Below, one piece after another: positions 33,782-44,928 of a DNA stretch of 64,000 nucleotides; position 1 is the stretch's first letter; every line of letters begins with the position of its first letter. The notes below the pieces were generated by a model. The model was not told the origin of the DNA. It ran no database searches and saw only the letters and a program-made list of their open reading frames with translations. Made by a program: the position numbers and the translations under genes. Source of the DNA: Verticillium longisporum (lineage: Eukaryota > Ascomycota > Sordariomycetes > Glomerellales > Plectosphaerellaceae); the NCBI GenBank assembly GCA_019188255.1, contig JAETXT010000011.1, positions 1,674,001 through 1,738,000 of the forward strand, read 5' to 3'.

Positions 33782-34991
33782 CGTGCCGTCTTGTTGGGCC
33801 CCTCTGAATTGCTTGTTCGCAAAGTCTGATATGGCATGTCGTCCGACGGTGAAGAGGATGCGCGGGTCTCGATTTCAATTCCTGGGGAGCGGGCGCTGGC
33901 CATTCGGCAGTTGCCGTCAGGGTGAGATGGAGCAGGCCATACGCAGGCTGGGCGTCGTCAAATCGCTGTCGGTTATCGAGGGGTTCGCGATGCTCGGGCG
34001 GAGAGGGTGGAGGTAGAGGTTGGCAAGGCTGATGTGGTGTGTTTCGGGACCAGCGGCCTCACAGTGATGGCAGGGGACCACAGGTGGTGTATGCGCTGTT
34101 GAATGAACTGGTAGCGTGTTCAGGTACTATCGCCCTGCCTGCTCCCTTATTACTGGGAGGTGCCCTTCGCGAGGCTGACAGAGTGGGCTCGTGGTGGGCT
34201 CGTGGGTGGAAGGAGTCGAGCCAGAGTGGGCCAGAAGGGACGAGGGAAAAGGCGTAGGTGGACAGGGGCCGTCCCTCTTGGTCGGGGCGGCTTCAGTGGA
34301 TTATTAGGGGTCAACCCCTGAAGGGCTTTGGCAAGGAACGACGCCTGACCAGGCCATAGGGAGGGACATGAGGTAGGTACATGTACCTGGGGATGGTAGG
34401 TACCTGGTACCAGAGACCTGCTGCGCCACAAGCCGGTTCCGGGGTCCTGAATGGTGAATGACATGCATCACAGACGGCGGCTGGAGCTTTTTAGGCATCA
34501 ACATTTGACTTTGCTGGCGCCGAATGCTCTGAGCATCCGGATGTCCCGAGCACGTCTGGTCTCGATCGTCTGTTTCCTTGGGTCTTTTGGGACTTTGCTC
34601 CCTCAGGATGTTTCATTGATTTTCATGAACCCTCTTTGGTGGCCTCGTGCTAAAGCAGGGACATGTATACCTGAGGTACCTTAGCTTAAGGTGGTGGCCT
34701 GAAGATAGCAAGAAACGTTAAAGGAGGGTTCGGCAGTTGGTCGCCCTGCTTGGAGAGCCTTCACAGAATGCAGAGTCCGAATAATCCTGATGAGTTCAGA
34801 TCATTTCCCCTGAGTTTGCTGATGCATGCCATGTTCAAATGAAGACTTGGCAATGGTGATTTGGATCATTGAAACACCCTGCCAGTCACGGTACTACCAT
34901 GAGAACTGTCAGAATTTGAAGTGTTTCGAGAGCAGACGGATGAATCCACAAATCATATTCTAGTCACCTGCTTGTACGCAAAGGCAATACA
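33782..34991. other. Spacer between two membrane-protein genes
   Basis: No gene supported. GGTACC/AGGTAC-type hexamers recur at about 34374-34412 and 34670-34682. Confidence 0.4.
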
Positions 34992-36080
34992 TCAGCCCCA
35001 AGACCGCGGCCTGTCCGCTCTCGTCTCGCCCATCGGCGCCGACCTCAACTGTGACCGTGATGACTCGCCCGCAACGCCCGGTGACCGTGACGATTCGACG
35101 AGGAATTTGCCCTCCTTGGGGTTCACGACAACGTTGGACGAGAACTTCATATCCACGACCTCGGCCACCATGAACTGCGGCTGCGCATCGCCCCGCCGCC
35201 GCCTCTCCATCTCGGCCTCGTCCGGCTCGTATCCTTCGGGCGGCGGCCTCATGAGCGGTCTCTGTCGCGCCGTGATGCTCGCCGCCTGACTGGGGCCCTG
35301 CACGAGCGTCGTCATGGACGTCACGTCCGTCTGTGCTTCCGTGCCGGCGAAGCTGTCGGTATCCCTCGCCGTGACCGACGTGATCGAGGCCGCCGTCTGC
35401 TTCGTGCTGTCTCCCGTCTCGCTGCGGCCGCGTCCGCCGCCCACAGCCAGCCGCCCAAAGCCGACGTTGGGCTTGGGCACGACGAAGACGGCCTGGCCCA
35501 GCGCCTCGATGTACATGATGCGGGGGCGCCGCGTGCGCAGCTCCCGCCGGCGGTCGACGCACGCGCGCACAAAGAGCACGAGGCGCGCGCCGAGCAGCAG
35601 CATCATGAACGTGAAGAGCGTGCCGAGGACGCCCTCGGCGCGCGCCTCGTGCGTCGTCTCCATGACCGTCGTCCCAAACCCGGCCGCCGTCATGGCGAGC
35701 TGCCACCCCATGATGCCCGAGCCGGCGCCCGCCGCCAGCGCGAGCATGAGCTCGATGCCAATCTGCGCCTTGGGCGCGATGGCGCGGCCCCGCCGCACCC
35801 AGAGCGTCAGGAGGTCGGCGACGTCCCAGAGCAGCGCCGGCCCCGCGGCGGCCATGGTCATCCACGGCCAAATCTCGTCGAGCGCCGAGTTTGTGTCGCC
35901 AATGGGGAGGTTGGTCATGTTTGTGATGAAGATGCCGAAGAAAAGCGTCAGCGAGAGGGACCGCAGGAAGAGCTTGGCCGTTTCCCACCCGCGGGCCCGG
36001 CGGCGGGTGTACTTGGCTCGCGCGACCGCCACCTGGCCTTCAGGCTTTGTTGAAGAGAGGGCTGTGGCGTGTGAAGACAT
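34992..36080 (-). CDS. Hypothetical four-helix membrane protein with polar tail
   Basis: Single-exon protein of 362 residues, no family recognised. Four hydrophobic segments occupy the first half, about residues 36-57 (LFLRSLSLTLFFGIFITNM), 72-92 (WMTMAAAGPALLWDVADLL), 106-133 and 147-168 (TLFTFMMLLLGARLVLFVRA). The last ~180 residues are soluble, Ser/Thr/Arg-rich and low in complexity, with a conserved-looking core (GYEPDEAEMERRRRGDAQPQ). It resembles the upstream neighbour in layout only. The minus-strand frame overlapping it at 34960-35988 is a GC-rich shadow. Confidence 0.7.
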   Translation of the reverse strand: MSSHATALSSTKPEGQVAVARAKYTRRRARGWETAKLFLRSLSLTLFFGIFITNMTNLPIGDTNSALDEIWPWMTMAAAGPALLWDVADLLTLWVRRGRAIAPKAQIGIELMLALAAGAGSGIMGWQLAMTAAGFGTTVMETTHEARAEGVLGTLFTFMMLLLGARLVLFVRACVDRRRELRTRRPRIMYIEALGQAVFVVPKPNVGFGRLAVGGGRGRSETGDSTKQTAASITSVTARDTDSFAGTEAQTDVTSMTTLVQGPSQAASITARQRPLMRPPPEGYEPDEAEMERRRRGDAQPQFMVAEVVDMKFSSNVVVNPKEGKFLVESSRSPGVAGESSRSQLRSAPMGETRADRPRSWG

Positions 36081-37573
36081 GATGAGGACGATGCTGCTGC
36101 TGAGGAAATCTCAAGGGGCCTTGGCCCCCAAGCGCCCTTCCACTCGTCGGGGGATCCGCAGGGACACCGTTCGCCGTTCGTCGTTCGTCCTGTATCGCGG
36201 TTGGCGTCGTGGTGTCGATTGGACGCGACGTGGATTGAAGAAGATGGCAAACGAGCGTGATGGATGAGCGGAACACAGGGCGAAGAATGCGCTCTGGCTT
36301 TACGACGTTGCATTCGTTCTAGGGCGCCTAGACTGTCATCTGAGCTAACCTGGTCCTCCGGTCGCGGACCCCTGCGTCCCTCAACTGGTGTGGCCTGACA
36401 TGGTCTAGCTTCCAAGCCGGATGTGTAGCCGCTGCTCCAGCCTCACTCGTATGGGCACTTCACATCCTGATCCTGGTGGCCTTCATCCTTAGCCACAGTC
36501 ACATGGTATGGCCAGTCGATGGACATCGCTGTTGAGGACTGGCAAATAAGGCGTGGGTGTTCTAGGGTAGTAGCACCGGGATTCTTCACCAGCTTCGGGA
36601 AGGTCGGGTCGGGACAGGAGGCATGATCTTGAGTCAATTCTGAATCGAAATGCTCCGAGACTCCTCAAACGCAGCCCGGACCACCAAAGGGACCGGCCAC
36701 AGGTAAAGGAGCATCTAGCTGTGGACTTGTGTTACGACACAGCACCGACGTTTCTTCAGCACACAGCCACTGCTGAAGGGCACAGGCAACGAGGTGAGAC
36801 ACAACCTCAACGTGATGATTGTCTTCTTTGGGAAAAAGCGTAGCAAGCTGCGCCATCGACCTATATGAGCGCTGGCCTCATGCAACTGAGCTAGGTAGGT
36901 ACCTGGGAATGGCAGGTCACCAACTAGAACGGGCAATCAGCAGCGCTATTGATGGATTTGAATTCGTTCATCGTATTCTGACGTCAACCTGAACGACGAA
37001 CAGTGCCGTAGCAAAATCCTTGGCAATAAGATGGCGCTCCACTGTCTGAAATGTCGCCTCTCTTCTGAACACATCTCCGAGGGACCGAGTCAATCTGTGG
37101 GTACAATGAAGACATAGGGAGGCCTCGAACAGTAGTCAAATGTTCGGCAAAGAGGATCATCGAGCGTGCCGGACGACTTCGAAGGCTTGGGCAGAATTGC
37201 AACGTCGAAAGACTTCAGTCCGCTTAATTACCTTGTGCTTTGCGAGAGGGGCTAGGCCATTGCTCTTCCCCTTCAACAGGGCGAATGTCATATACGGTGG
37301 ATAATCGACAGCACAAGATAGATGCAGGTAGGACGGCCATGTCTGCCAGACGCCGAGCTTCTCGACACAATAGACACCAGGCGTTGCGTCACAACTGGGC
37401 TCGGCCTCCCATGACATAAACCTACCTTTCCGGGAGATGGACTTGCTTCTACCCATGTTCCTCTGACCACGCCTCCGTTCATGGATTTTGAGAGCAAGCA
37501 ATTGGAAATCATGCAAAGCACGTTGAATCATCAAACCCCGTGAAATATACATATCCAATCGACACCATGCACC
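36081..37573. other. Intergenic 1.5 kb
   Basis: Several frames of 60-130 codons on the minus strand (for example 37157-37558) lack domains and overlap one another in different frames; none is called. Confidence 0.4.
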
Positions 37574-39139
37574 TCAAACACACGCCCAGCTGTCCGCCAG
37601 CTTGGGATCCCCGGATTGGTACACATTCCGCGCCGGGTACTTGCAGTGCTTCCTTTCGAAATTCACGCCTGCAGTCTTGGTCCCGTTGATGTACGCCGTG
37701 CCGAGGATGTGCTCGGGCGCAATGCCCTCCTCCACCCACCGCACAATCGCCGACAGCACGTTGCGCTCCGGCTCGTCTCCAGCAACGGCTACAGCCCTGT
37801 TGCCGATGAACGTGGCGCCGGGCCCGCCGGCGCAGTGGTTCAGGCCCGAGATGCGGAAGTAGCGGTAAAACTCGTCGAGCTCGGCCGACGTGAGGCCCAT
37901 GGTGCGCGAGACGTGGTTGTAGTAGCGCGCCGAGTTGTCGCTCGAGATGATGGGGTCCTGGAGGCCGTGGTAGTGCAGGATGCGGGCGCCGCGGTCACGC
38001 ACGCCCGACAGGTCGCCCTCCCACGTGGCAATGTTGAAGGGGTTCTGCTTCGCGGCCGCGGCGTAGTCGGCCGGCCCCAGCGTCGCCGCGTCCCAGTTGC
38101 TGTCGTTGTAGACGACGTTGCGGAACCAGTCGTTCGTGTAGGGGAAGGGCCGGCCGCCGAGGAGCAGGCCCAGCTGCGGGCTCGGCTGCATGCGCGGGTA
38201 GACGAGGGAGCCGTCGATGCCGTGCAGGTCCGAGAAGACGGCGCGCACCGTCTGCGCCTGGGTGCCCGTGAGGCAGGTTCCCGTCGTGTTGACTCCGCAG
38301 ATGAGGGCCTCGGGCCGGTACTGGCAGAGGTCCGGATCCTCAAGAATGCCGTCAACCTGGCCGTCGAGGCCGTCGCATTGCACCAGCATGTTCTGCCACA
38401 CGGCATTCCACTGCTCGGTCGTCAGAAACGTTGGGGAGCCTGGCGGCCCAGTCTTTGTGAAGAAGCTGCCGCTCCACGACGTGAGGTTTGTGAAAGCGAA
38501 AGCGGGGGCGCCGGCGACGATGCCGTCAAAGTCTTCGGGAAAGTCCTGCGCCTCCTTGAAGCCCTGACGACCACCAGTCGAGCAGCCGAGATAGTACGAT
38601 TTCGTGTGCTCCTTGCCGTAGAAAGCCTTGGTGACCTGCTTGCCGAGAACAACGCCCAGGTGGAGGGCCCGATAGGCGAAATCCTCAATGACGCCCGGGT
38701 TGTTGAGGAAGGGTTCGCCAATGGTGCCGTTGTGGCCGTTATTCGTGCCGACGGCAGCGAAGCCCTGCGACACGGCGTAGTTGATGTTCTCATACTGGAT
38801 ACATCCGCCAGTGCCACCATTGCCGGTGCTCAAGAAGCGACCAGTCCAGTTGGCTGGCAACCAGACCTCGATACTCGTGTTACTCGTCGGTCCGGTGGTG
38901 GTGAGCATGGAGACACGGCAGATGTCAACGTCAACAACCTGGCTGGCGCGCGTACATGTCGGATGGTTCTCCGGGAACGTAATGTTCGTGCCGGCCGCGA
39001 CGTGATTGGAGAACCAGACGGTGGTGTCCTCGAGTTCCAGCGAGTCGACGAGGGTGCTGCATCTGCTGGCACAAGCACCCATGACGAACTGGGCCGCCGG
39101 CACCAACAACATGGCGGCGGGGAGATTGAGAGACTTCAT
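37574..39139 (-). CDS. faeB: Secreted feruloyl esterase / tannase family (FaeB-like)
   Basis: Extracellular serine esterase of the tannase/feruloyl esterase family, releasing hydroxycinnamic acids from plant cell-wall polysaccharides or gallate from tannins. It has 521 residues from ATG 39139, which begins a clear signal peptide (MKSLNLPAAMLLVPAAQFVMGA); an in-frame ATG at 39181 would put 14 polar residues before it. The nucleophile motif GCSTGG gives S187, the acid is D395 in HYHGLQDP, and the histidine is H435 in GLNHC. C186 and C436 flank Ser and His, the CS-D-HC arrangement diagnostic of the family in which a disulfide ties the triad together. Many N-glycosylation sequons (NWT, NGT, NLT, NTT) fit secretion. 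Single exon. The choice between ferulate and tannin substrates is not decidable from sequence alone. Confidence 0.93.
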   Translation of the reverse strand: MKSLNLPAAMLLVPAAQFVMGACASRCSTLVDSLELEDTTVWFSNHVAAGTNITFPENHPTCTRASQVVDVDICRVSMLTTTGPTSNTSIEVWLPANWTGRFLSTGNGGTGGCIQYENINYAVSQGFAAVGTNNGHNGTIGEPFLNNPGVIEDFAYRALHLGVVLGKQVTKAFYGKEHTKSYYLGCSTGGRQGFKEAQDFPEDFDGIVAGAPAFAFTNLTSWSGSFFTKTGPPGSPTFLTTEQWNAVWQNMLVQCDGLDGQVDGILEDPDLCQYRPEALICGVNTTGTCLTGTQAQTVRAVFSDLHGIDGSLVYPRMQPSPQLGLLLGGRPFPYTNDWFRNVVYNDSNWDAATLGPADYAAAAKQNPFNIATWEGDLSGVRDRGARILHYHGLQDPIISSDNSARYYNHVSRTMGLTSAELDEFYRYFRISGLNHCAGGPGATFIGNRAVAVAGDEPERNVLSAIVRWVEEGIAPEHILGTAYINGTKTAGVNFERKHCKYPARNVYQSGDPKLADSWACV

Positions 39140-40323
39140 TTCGGAGAGGGAGTTTGGCGAGAGACAGGAATCTAAGGCCATGTCGGAAACCCCACGATAC
39201 GTCGTCGATGACGAACGCCTCCTTTTGTACTGTGGCTCTCTGCGAAGAGGGCAACAATGGCCGAGATCCAGGCTTCGGGTGTCGGACGCAGCGTCAATCT
39301 GGCGATGTCAAGCAATCACCTTGACTGTTTCCCCAGTTCCTGGCATCATCGGGTTACGCTCGGCGATCTCTTGGGTAGCGCGTGGGCCGGTAATTACGAA
39401 CGGCAAGGTCCATACCACATGTGGTTGGCCATTGTTCAGTCATGGACGCAAAAGAGTGCTATGAAGATGAACGGCGGGCCGATGGTGAGCCCCGATCCCC
39501 CCCCCGCAAGCCGCTAAAGGCTGAGGGGGAATGCACGCCACCATGCATCGGCAATTACGGAATGCGGAGAAACCTGCAGGGTGGGATCCTAGAATCGCAG
39601 AGGTTCTAGGGGGTTTGGCCGATGGCGGCAGAATATTCAACCACAAGGGCCGCCTTCTTTACTCCAGCAGGTTGCTTACTACAAGGCCCGACTCGCCATA
39701 TCTCGGAAGAGGCAGTCATGTCCGTTGGTGATAAGGCGAAGGCCGAGGCTTCATGCGAAGAGACTCAGGGGGCTAACGGGTAAGACGGATCATGGTATGC
39801 GTATCACTTTCGGATTGACCATTCAGATTTGTGATCGTGCCCGATCTTGGTTACCATCTCATGGCTAAGGGCAATCCAGCAGCACTTGCATGATGATTCT
39901 AGTTACCGGCCACCGAGGTAAAAGTAAGGATAGTTATCAGCTCCTGCATAGCACCATTTGCTCAACCACATTGGCCCAATGCCGTACCCTCAACGAGCCA
40001 AAATCCTCCGGCGATACTGTGGCCAAGATGCAGCCTGCATTTCTCAGTTCTTTTTCGTTTCGTCAGAACATCAAGGGCCAGGTCATAACATACCAGGGGA
40101 GCAACTGGTTGACAATCTCTCATTGGGATCACCACAATCGAGTTGGCGGGTTTCGTCCACTCCGTGCCATAGATAGCATAAACACAACAACAAAGCACTC
40201 TTCAATATAAGTCCCACGCAGGTCAAACGCTCCAAGATATTTTGTTTCTCATCGTCACATGGCTCTCGAGACTCAGTGCATCTGTTTCCATTGGTAGCGG
40301 ACGGCAGATGATGCTCGATGAAC
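39140..40323. other. Intergenic; feruloyl esterase promoter
   Basis: No gene called. Short frames on both strands around 39890-40210 have no support. Confidence 0.4.
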
Positions 40324-41213
40324 CTAATCTTCACGCCATCGAACTGCCCAGTCGCCCTTTGCAAAGCTCGGCTCGACGACCTTGCCCTGCATGATAGCCT
40401 CACATTTCCTCCTCTCCTCCTGGCCATCGACAGCAAACCCGAACACAACACCCCTGCGCGCCGCGCACCTCACGAGCTCCCTCTCGTGGGCGCGCTTCTG
40501 GCCTTCATTTCTCTTCTCTCGCATCTCATCCGTCTCCTCCACCCTCTCGGCCTTGCCCTTCTCCCCGCCCACGCTGCCGTTGACTTGCGACTTGGTCTGC
40601 GGCGGCCTCACCCGCGTGCTGCTCCTCACAGACAAACTGGCCTGCACGCTGGGGTCCACCTCAGCAGACTTGGTCCTGCCCAGGCCGAGCATCTCATCAA
40701 TAATCGCCTCGCCAGGATCAATCTCGTCGCCGACACGCAGTTCCCGCATGTCGACGCCCTCGTCCTCATCCTCGCCGTCCCTCTCCGCAATGACCCTCGA
40801 CGCCCGGTTCTTCCTCCTGCCAAAGACCTTTTCGGGATCCGCCCTGTTGCCGAAGACGCGGTTCTCGACGGCATCGCACGGCACGGGCAGACGGGCATCG
40901 CCCTTGGTCGCCTTGCGAGGAGCGCCGGGTTCAGCGAGCTCCTCGTCGCGCTGCAGGAAGCGTACAAAGGCGGCCTCGATCTCGCGGTCGAGACGGCCGG
41001 GCTTGTGGCCGCGACAGCGAGAGGAGCAGTACTTTGGGGCGTCCGTCTTCTTGGCGTCGGGCTTCTTGGTGGCGGCCGCGGCGGATTGCGGCTCGAGATG
41101 ACGCGGCCGCAGGTGCGGCAGTAGGGGGTCGCGTCGCCGTGGGGGAGGAGGTAGAAGGGCGCCGGCGTCGCCTGCGACTTGGAGGGGCGAGACCACGAGT
41201 CCATCCAGCTCAT
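40324..41213 (-). CDS. Conserved fungal zinc-binding protein of unknown role, apparent frameshift
   Basis: The N-terminal frame starts at ATG 41213 (MSWMDSWSRPSKSQATPAPF) and carries a first cysteine pair, YCRTCGRVI. The remainder, with a second pair in KYCSSRCRGHKPGRLDREIE, continues in a different frame to TGA at 40324. The two halves resemble one conserved Pezizomycotina protein, a short zinc-ribbon-like head (C-x2-C...C-x3-C) followed by a charged tail. The break falls in the GC-rich stretch 41078-41094 between the pairs, where no splice signals exist; loss of one base would join them into about 296 residues. Domains after the head are low in complexity, with an acidic DGEDEDEG patch and a basic C-terminus. 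Family recognition is from memory of the motif only. A sequence error is likely. Confidence 0.65.
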
Positions 41214-42262
41214 GGCTGTGGTGTGGAGAGGTTGGCACTGGGGCGAACGAGCGGTGCGTGTGAGGGTGATTGTACTTGTGACGTTTCTGGCAATAAATAT
41301 TGCCAGGAACCTAGGCAACATGGATCAAGGCGATTCTGGAGTTTGCGTGTTCTTGGGATGTGAGATGTTGACGGGTGGGTTTTAGAGGCTGTTGATGTTG
41401 TAGCTGGGTCGCGGATATGAGCTACGTCATCGATGACATTCACCATTCCGTCTCTCAGACGGCTGAGCACAGGCCATAGCAACTTGCTTAAACTATATGC
41501 ATATTTCGGCAAGCTTAATTGACTGAATTGGTTTTTTGGCCCTAGAGTAGTATCTGACTGGTTGTATTTCGACCAGCGTCAGGTGGTATCTCATGCAAGT
41601 GGTTTGAGTATCTGATTGGACACGTTTCATCACACATCTCAGTGCTGTTGTGGAAAAAGCACCTTTCAAGAAGTGAGCAAAAAGGGTACCTGTTGAGCCG
41701 ACTCTTTATTTTTGTGAATATGCCAGGTTTATGTCACCGTTGTAAGCCGCATGTTTGTGGTTGAATTATTGTAGGAACAGGCAACCAAATCAGTCGAGGA
41801 AACATGCCGACTTTTGAAATTACTGCTTGGGCTGACATTTCTTCGGTTGCCTATCCCGTGAGAATTCCGCAGGAATGACGCAGATATCGAATCAGGCACT
41901 ATATATCGAATAGCTGCGTCGCTAAATGTTGCATCTTACTTGGTCGAGTATGAGGACTAGATATTACGAATTCTGTCTTCGATTGAGTCAACGAAATCGG
42001 CATCTATGTGTCAGAGGTGTTCCCAGCAGAATACAGAATTGTGATATTCATACTTGATCAACGCCGCCTTTTACAAATGTCAGACCAGGCAGTATTGTTA
42101 TACCACATACCACAATCCATCTCGCATGCATTTGCACTCAACAGGCATCGTTGACACGATCAGCTACATCCATGTGCACCATGGCAGGTCTCACGAAACA
42201 AGACAGTTCCAACACTTAATCATTCATACATCATTACACAAATCTTAAATCAAGCCCATTCC
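41214..42262. other. Intergenic 1 kb
   Basis: AT-leaning spacer (about 41500-42240) with no supported gene. Confidence 0.45.
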
Positions 42263-42870
42263 TCAAGCCTGCTTCTCCTCCAGATTGTCAAAAGTAGTCT
42301 TGCTCCCCACCTCAAACTCCTTCGGCCCAGCATCGCGCCCCGCCCTCGTCTGCGACTGCAAAAACTGCTGCTCCGCCGCCCGCGCAGGGTCATTCTCCGA
42401 GCCCGGCTCCGCCTCGAGCGCCGCCTTCAGGCCGTCCTTGGTGTTCTTGTAGTCGATGCCCTCCTGCAGGTTCTTGCCGTGCGGGCCGCTGCTGTCGCGG
42501 ATGTACTGGTTCTCGACGTACGACGGGGCCGTGCCGCCCTGGGCGCCGGCGGACTTTGTGTCTCCGTTGCCGCCGCCGGAGCCAGACAGGCCCTTGGTGC
42601 CGGAAGACGCATTACTGTTGCTGTTGTTGGAGTCTGTACCGGAAGATTCGGACCCGGTGTTCGAGCCTGCCTGGACGCCGCTGTTCTCGGCAAAGTCGCC
42701 GCCCGTCTTGGCCGACTCGTTGGCGAGGGAGCCCGAGGGGACGGGGCCTGTGGACTCTTGGGTGACGGGAGCGTCCTTGCCGAGGTCGACCTTGTGCGCT
42801 GTTAGTCTTGTCTCGTAAATCTGGCATCCTACACGAGCGGGCTCACCTTTTGTCCGTGAGAAGGTGCCAT
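42263..42870 (-). CDS. Conserved low-complexity hydrophilic protein (2 exons)
   Basis: A gene that a plain start-to-stop scan misses because the first exon is only 24 bases. Exon 1 (42870-42847) encodes MAPSHGQK. A 56-bp intron (42791-42846, GTGAGC..ACTAAC..CAAG) follows, and exon 2 (42790-42263) continues VDLGKDAPVTQESTGPVPSG to a TGA. The protein has 183 residues, no cysteines, no membrane segment, a Ser/Gly/Asn-rich middle and a better-ordered C-terminal part (YVENQYIRD, GKNLQEGIDYK, then FEVGSKTTFDNLEEKQA). Preserved codon periodicity across 176 codons and the clean splice join support it. It resembles conserved hypothetical proteins of filamentous fungi; role unknown, probably intrinsically disordered. 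Confidence 0.75.
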
Positions 42871-43759
42871 TTTGAATTTCAGTCTCGTTTCTGATGGTCG
42901 CTTGTTGGGTTCTCTAAGCAAATCTTGTCGGTTCAATCAGATCTTGTGAGTATAGTCCAATACAGCCAGAATAAACACATCCGTGACCGCATACGATCAG
43001 TATATATAAAAACATCGCAAGACCCAGAAAAAGTGACATCACCCGTGCGACACGCTCATCCTCGGAGAACAACCTCCTGCGTCTCCAGCGCAGTCTCCAA
43101 CAGAATGACTTCAGTCTTCTCCACCAGGCACTTACATCCTGCCAGGGAAAAGATTCGTGCACAAAATGCCCTGGCAGTAACTAATGCATGGCGATGATGG
43201 CATCAGCAGTGGTCTTGACGTCTCATGACCAGCCGGCGACTTGGCCGGTCGGACGTGATAGGTCGAGGCGCGAGAGCCTGGGCGTATCAAGATCTCCTGG
43301 AGGGGTCGGTCGGTGAGGGATCCCACCGAGGCTGATCCGCCCACTCGGAGGTCGTAGGGCTGAGATGGCTTTGATTCGATAGCAACATAGGGTGTTGGGG
43401 ACAATTGTATGTCATTCTTCTGGACTGCATTCTATACCCTTCTCAAATTTTGACGTGAGCTTGGTCTGATGTTAATGGCCGCCACTTCCCCGGACTTATG
43501 GATATCTTGCCGGGCGGTCCATTGATCACAGCCTGCAGGGAAACTTCACCTGCGAGCGTGTCTACCGTGAATGGTGCATCTGGTGAGCGAGACGGGTCGT
43601 TTTAGCTTCTTAATGACCCCCTGTGAGAGCATCCAACTTCTGTGTTACAGAGCAAGACGATGGTGTCGGACCATTCCTAAACAGTCTCTGATTCCACGGT
43701 CACGGAACGTACAACGCTGTCGAATGTTCAGCCATCCAGCGACTGGCGGCATCATTCAT
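42871..43759. other. Intergenic
   Basis: No gene called; frames at 42914-43162 (-) and 42925-43197 (+) overlap each other and have no support. Confidence 0.4.
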
Positions 43760-44928
43760 CTATGAACTATTCTCCTCTATCCCAAGAAGCGTCCTGGGGG
43801 TGTCAGCAAAGTACACAATTAGAACGAAGGAGAGAACGCACCAGCTAACATCCCACTTGATCTCTCCGTTGAGGCTTTTGCACATGGCGTGGCTGCTCAC
43901 GTTCGTTGGCGCCACCTCGGATGAGGACCACGGCTCGCTACCGAAGAAGCGTGTCCTCTCGCGGATGACCTTGGCGGCCACGGCGCGAGCCAAACCCTTG
44001 CGTCGGTGTTGCTCTTCGCAGTGGAGACTGCACATGGAGCCGTCAGGGCCTGTTGTCGTCTGTTAGCGGGGTGCCCTGACGGCTGAAGAGTTTTGGCCTC
44101 GAGAGTGAACCTGCCTAGAAATGCCCAGGCGACGGGCGTCCCGTCTGCTTGCTTGATGGTTATGCTCGGTAACGTGAACAAGGTTGTCCTGGCGACTGTC
44201 AGCTGCTGCCCGCATGCCAATTTTGTACGATTGTCAGGTGGGCAGCCTTACACTTTGCGCGGAATGTCCGTCCGCGACTTGACGATGTGACAATCCTCCA
44301 GCGTTGTGGTCTCGAAGCTCAGGCCCGCTGGCAGCGCTGCATCAGCCGAGGGCAGCTTATCGAACGGAAAGATGATCTTCTGATAGTCGTGGCGATGGGT
44401 CAGGGAAACGTCGTGCTTGCGCATGACGGCGCGTAGGGCATGATGGAGGGTGCCGACAATGACCTGGCGAGGGAAGGCGAGGGGCTTCACTGCATCGTAT
44501 TCGCGAGCGACACGCTTGATCTCGGACACAACGGCGAGGATCTGCTTCTCGCAGTGCGCCGTCTCGTCTCGGGTCAGGACGACGGATGAGTCACGGGCGT
44601 GGGCGTCTTCGAGCGTCGAGTAGATCCAAGTCTGGGTTTCAGGGCCACGGGATGGGTCGAAGTAGGAGACCGTGAAATGGCGGGCTGTGGCATCGAAGGC
44701 GGCATCATGACTTGTGGGCTCTGGTGGCGGACTATCAGAAGCCACGACGATGCGGGCGCTGGGGGTTTTGCCAGTGGGCGAAGCAGCCGTGTACTGGAGG
44801 CGGCGTACGAGACTCAAAGAGTACGGCAGATGGAGGATGAGGAGGTCCAGGATCCCATCCGGGACTTCGGAGAAGGTCTGGGCGCGGACAGAGTTGGTCA
44901 TTGGGTAGTTGTGAGACGCTTGCGTCAA
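43760..44928 (-). CDS. GNAT / FR47-like acetyltransferase (4 exons, one GC-AG intron)
   Basis: Predicted acetyl-CoA-dependent N-acyltransferase of about 330 residues. Exons proposed: 44928-44252, 44188-44115, 44049-43842 and 43793-43760, all joining in phase. Exon 1 encodes the variable N-terminal half. Exons 2-3 give the fold's beta hairpin (TVAWAFLG-type text, here GTPVAWAFLG) and motif A, SLHCEEQHRRKGLARAVAAK, where QHRRKGLA is the pyrophosphate-binding loop. Exon 3-4 ends WDVSWTLLG. Introns 1 and 3 are GT-AG (63 and 48 bp). Intron 2 (44050-44114) fits only if it begins GC (GCAGGT) and ends ACAG, with CTAAC just upstream. The start could also be the tenth codon, ATG 44901. Substrate unknown. 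Confidence 0.75.

Noticed and set aside
34960..35988. 342-codon minus-strand frame overlapping the membrane protein
   Set aside because: Same strand but a different frame of the same GC-rich DNA, with Arg/Ala/Gly-dominated text and no hydrophobic segments.
37616..39175. 519-codon plus-strand frame over the feruloyl esterase
   Set aside because: Antisense shadow; the esterase has its full CS-D-HC set.
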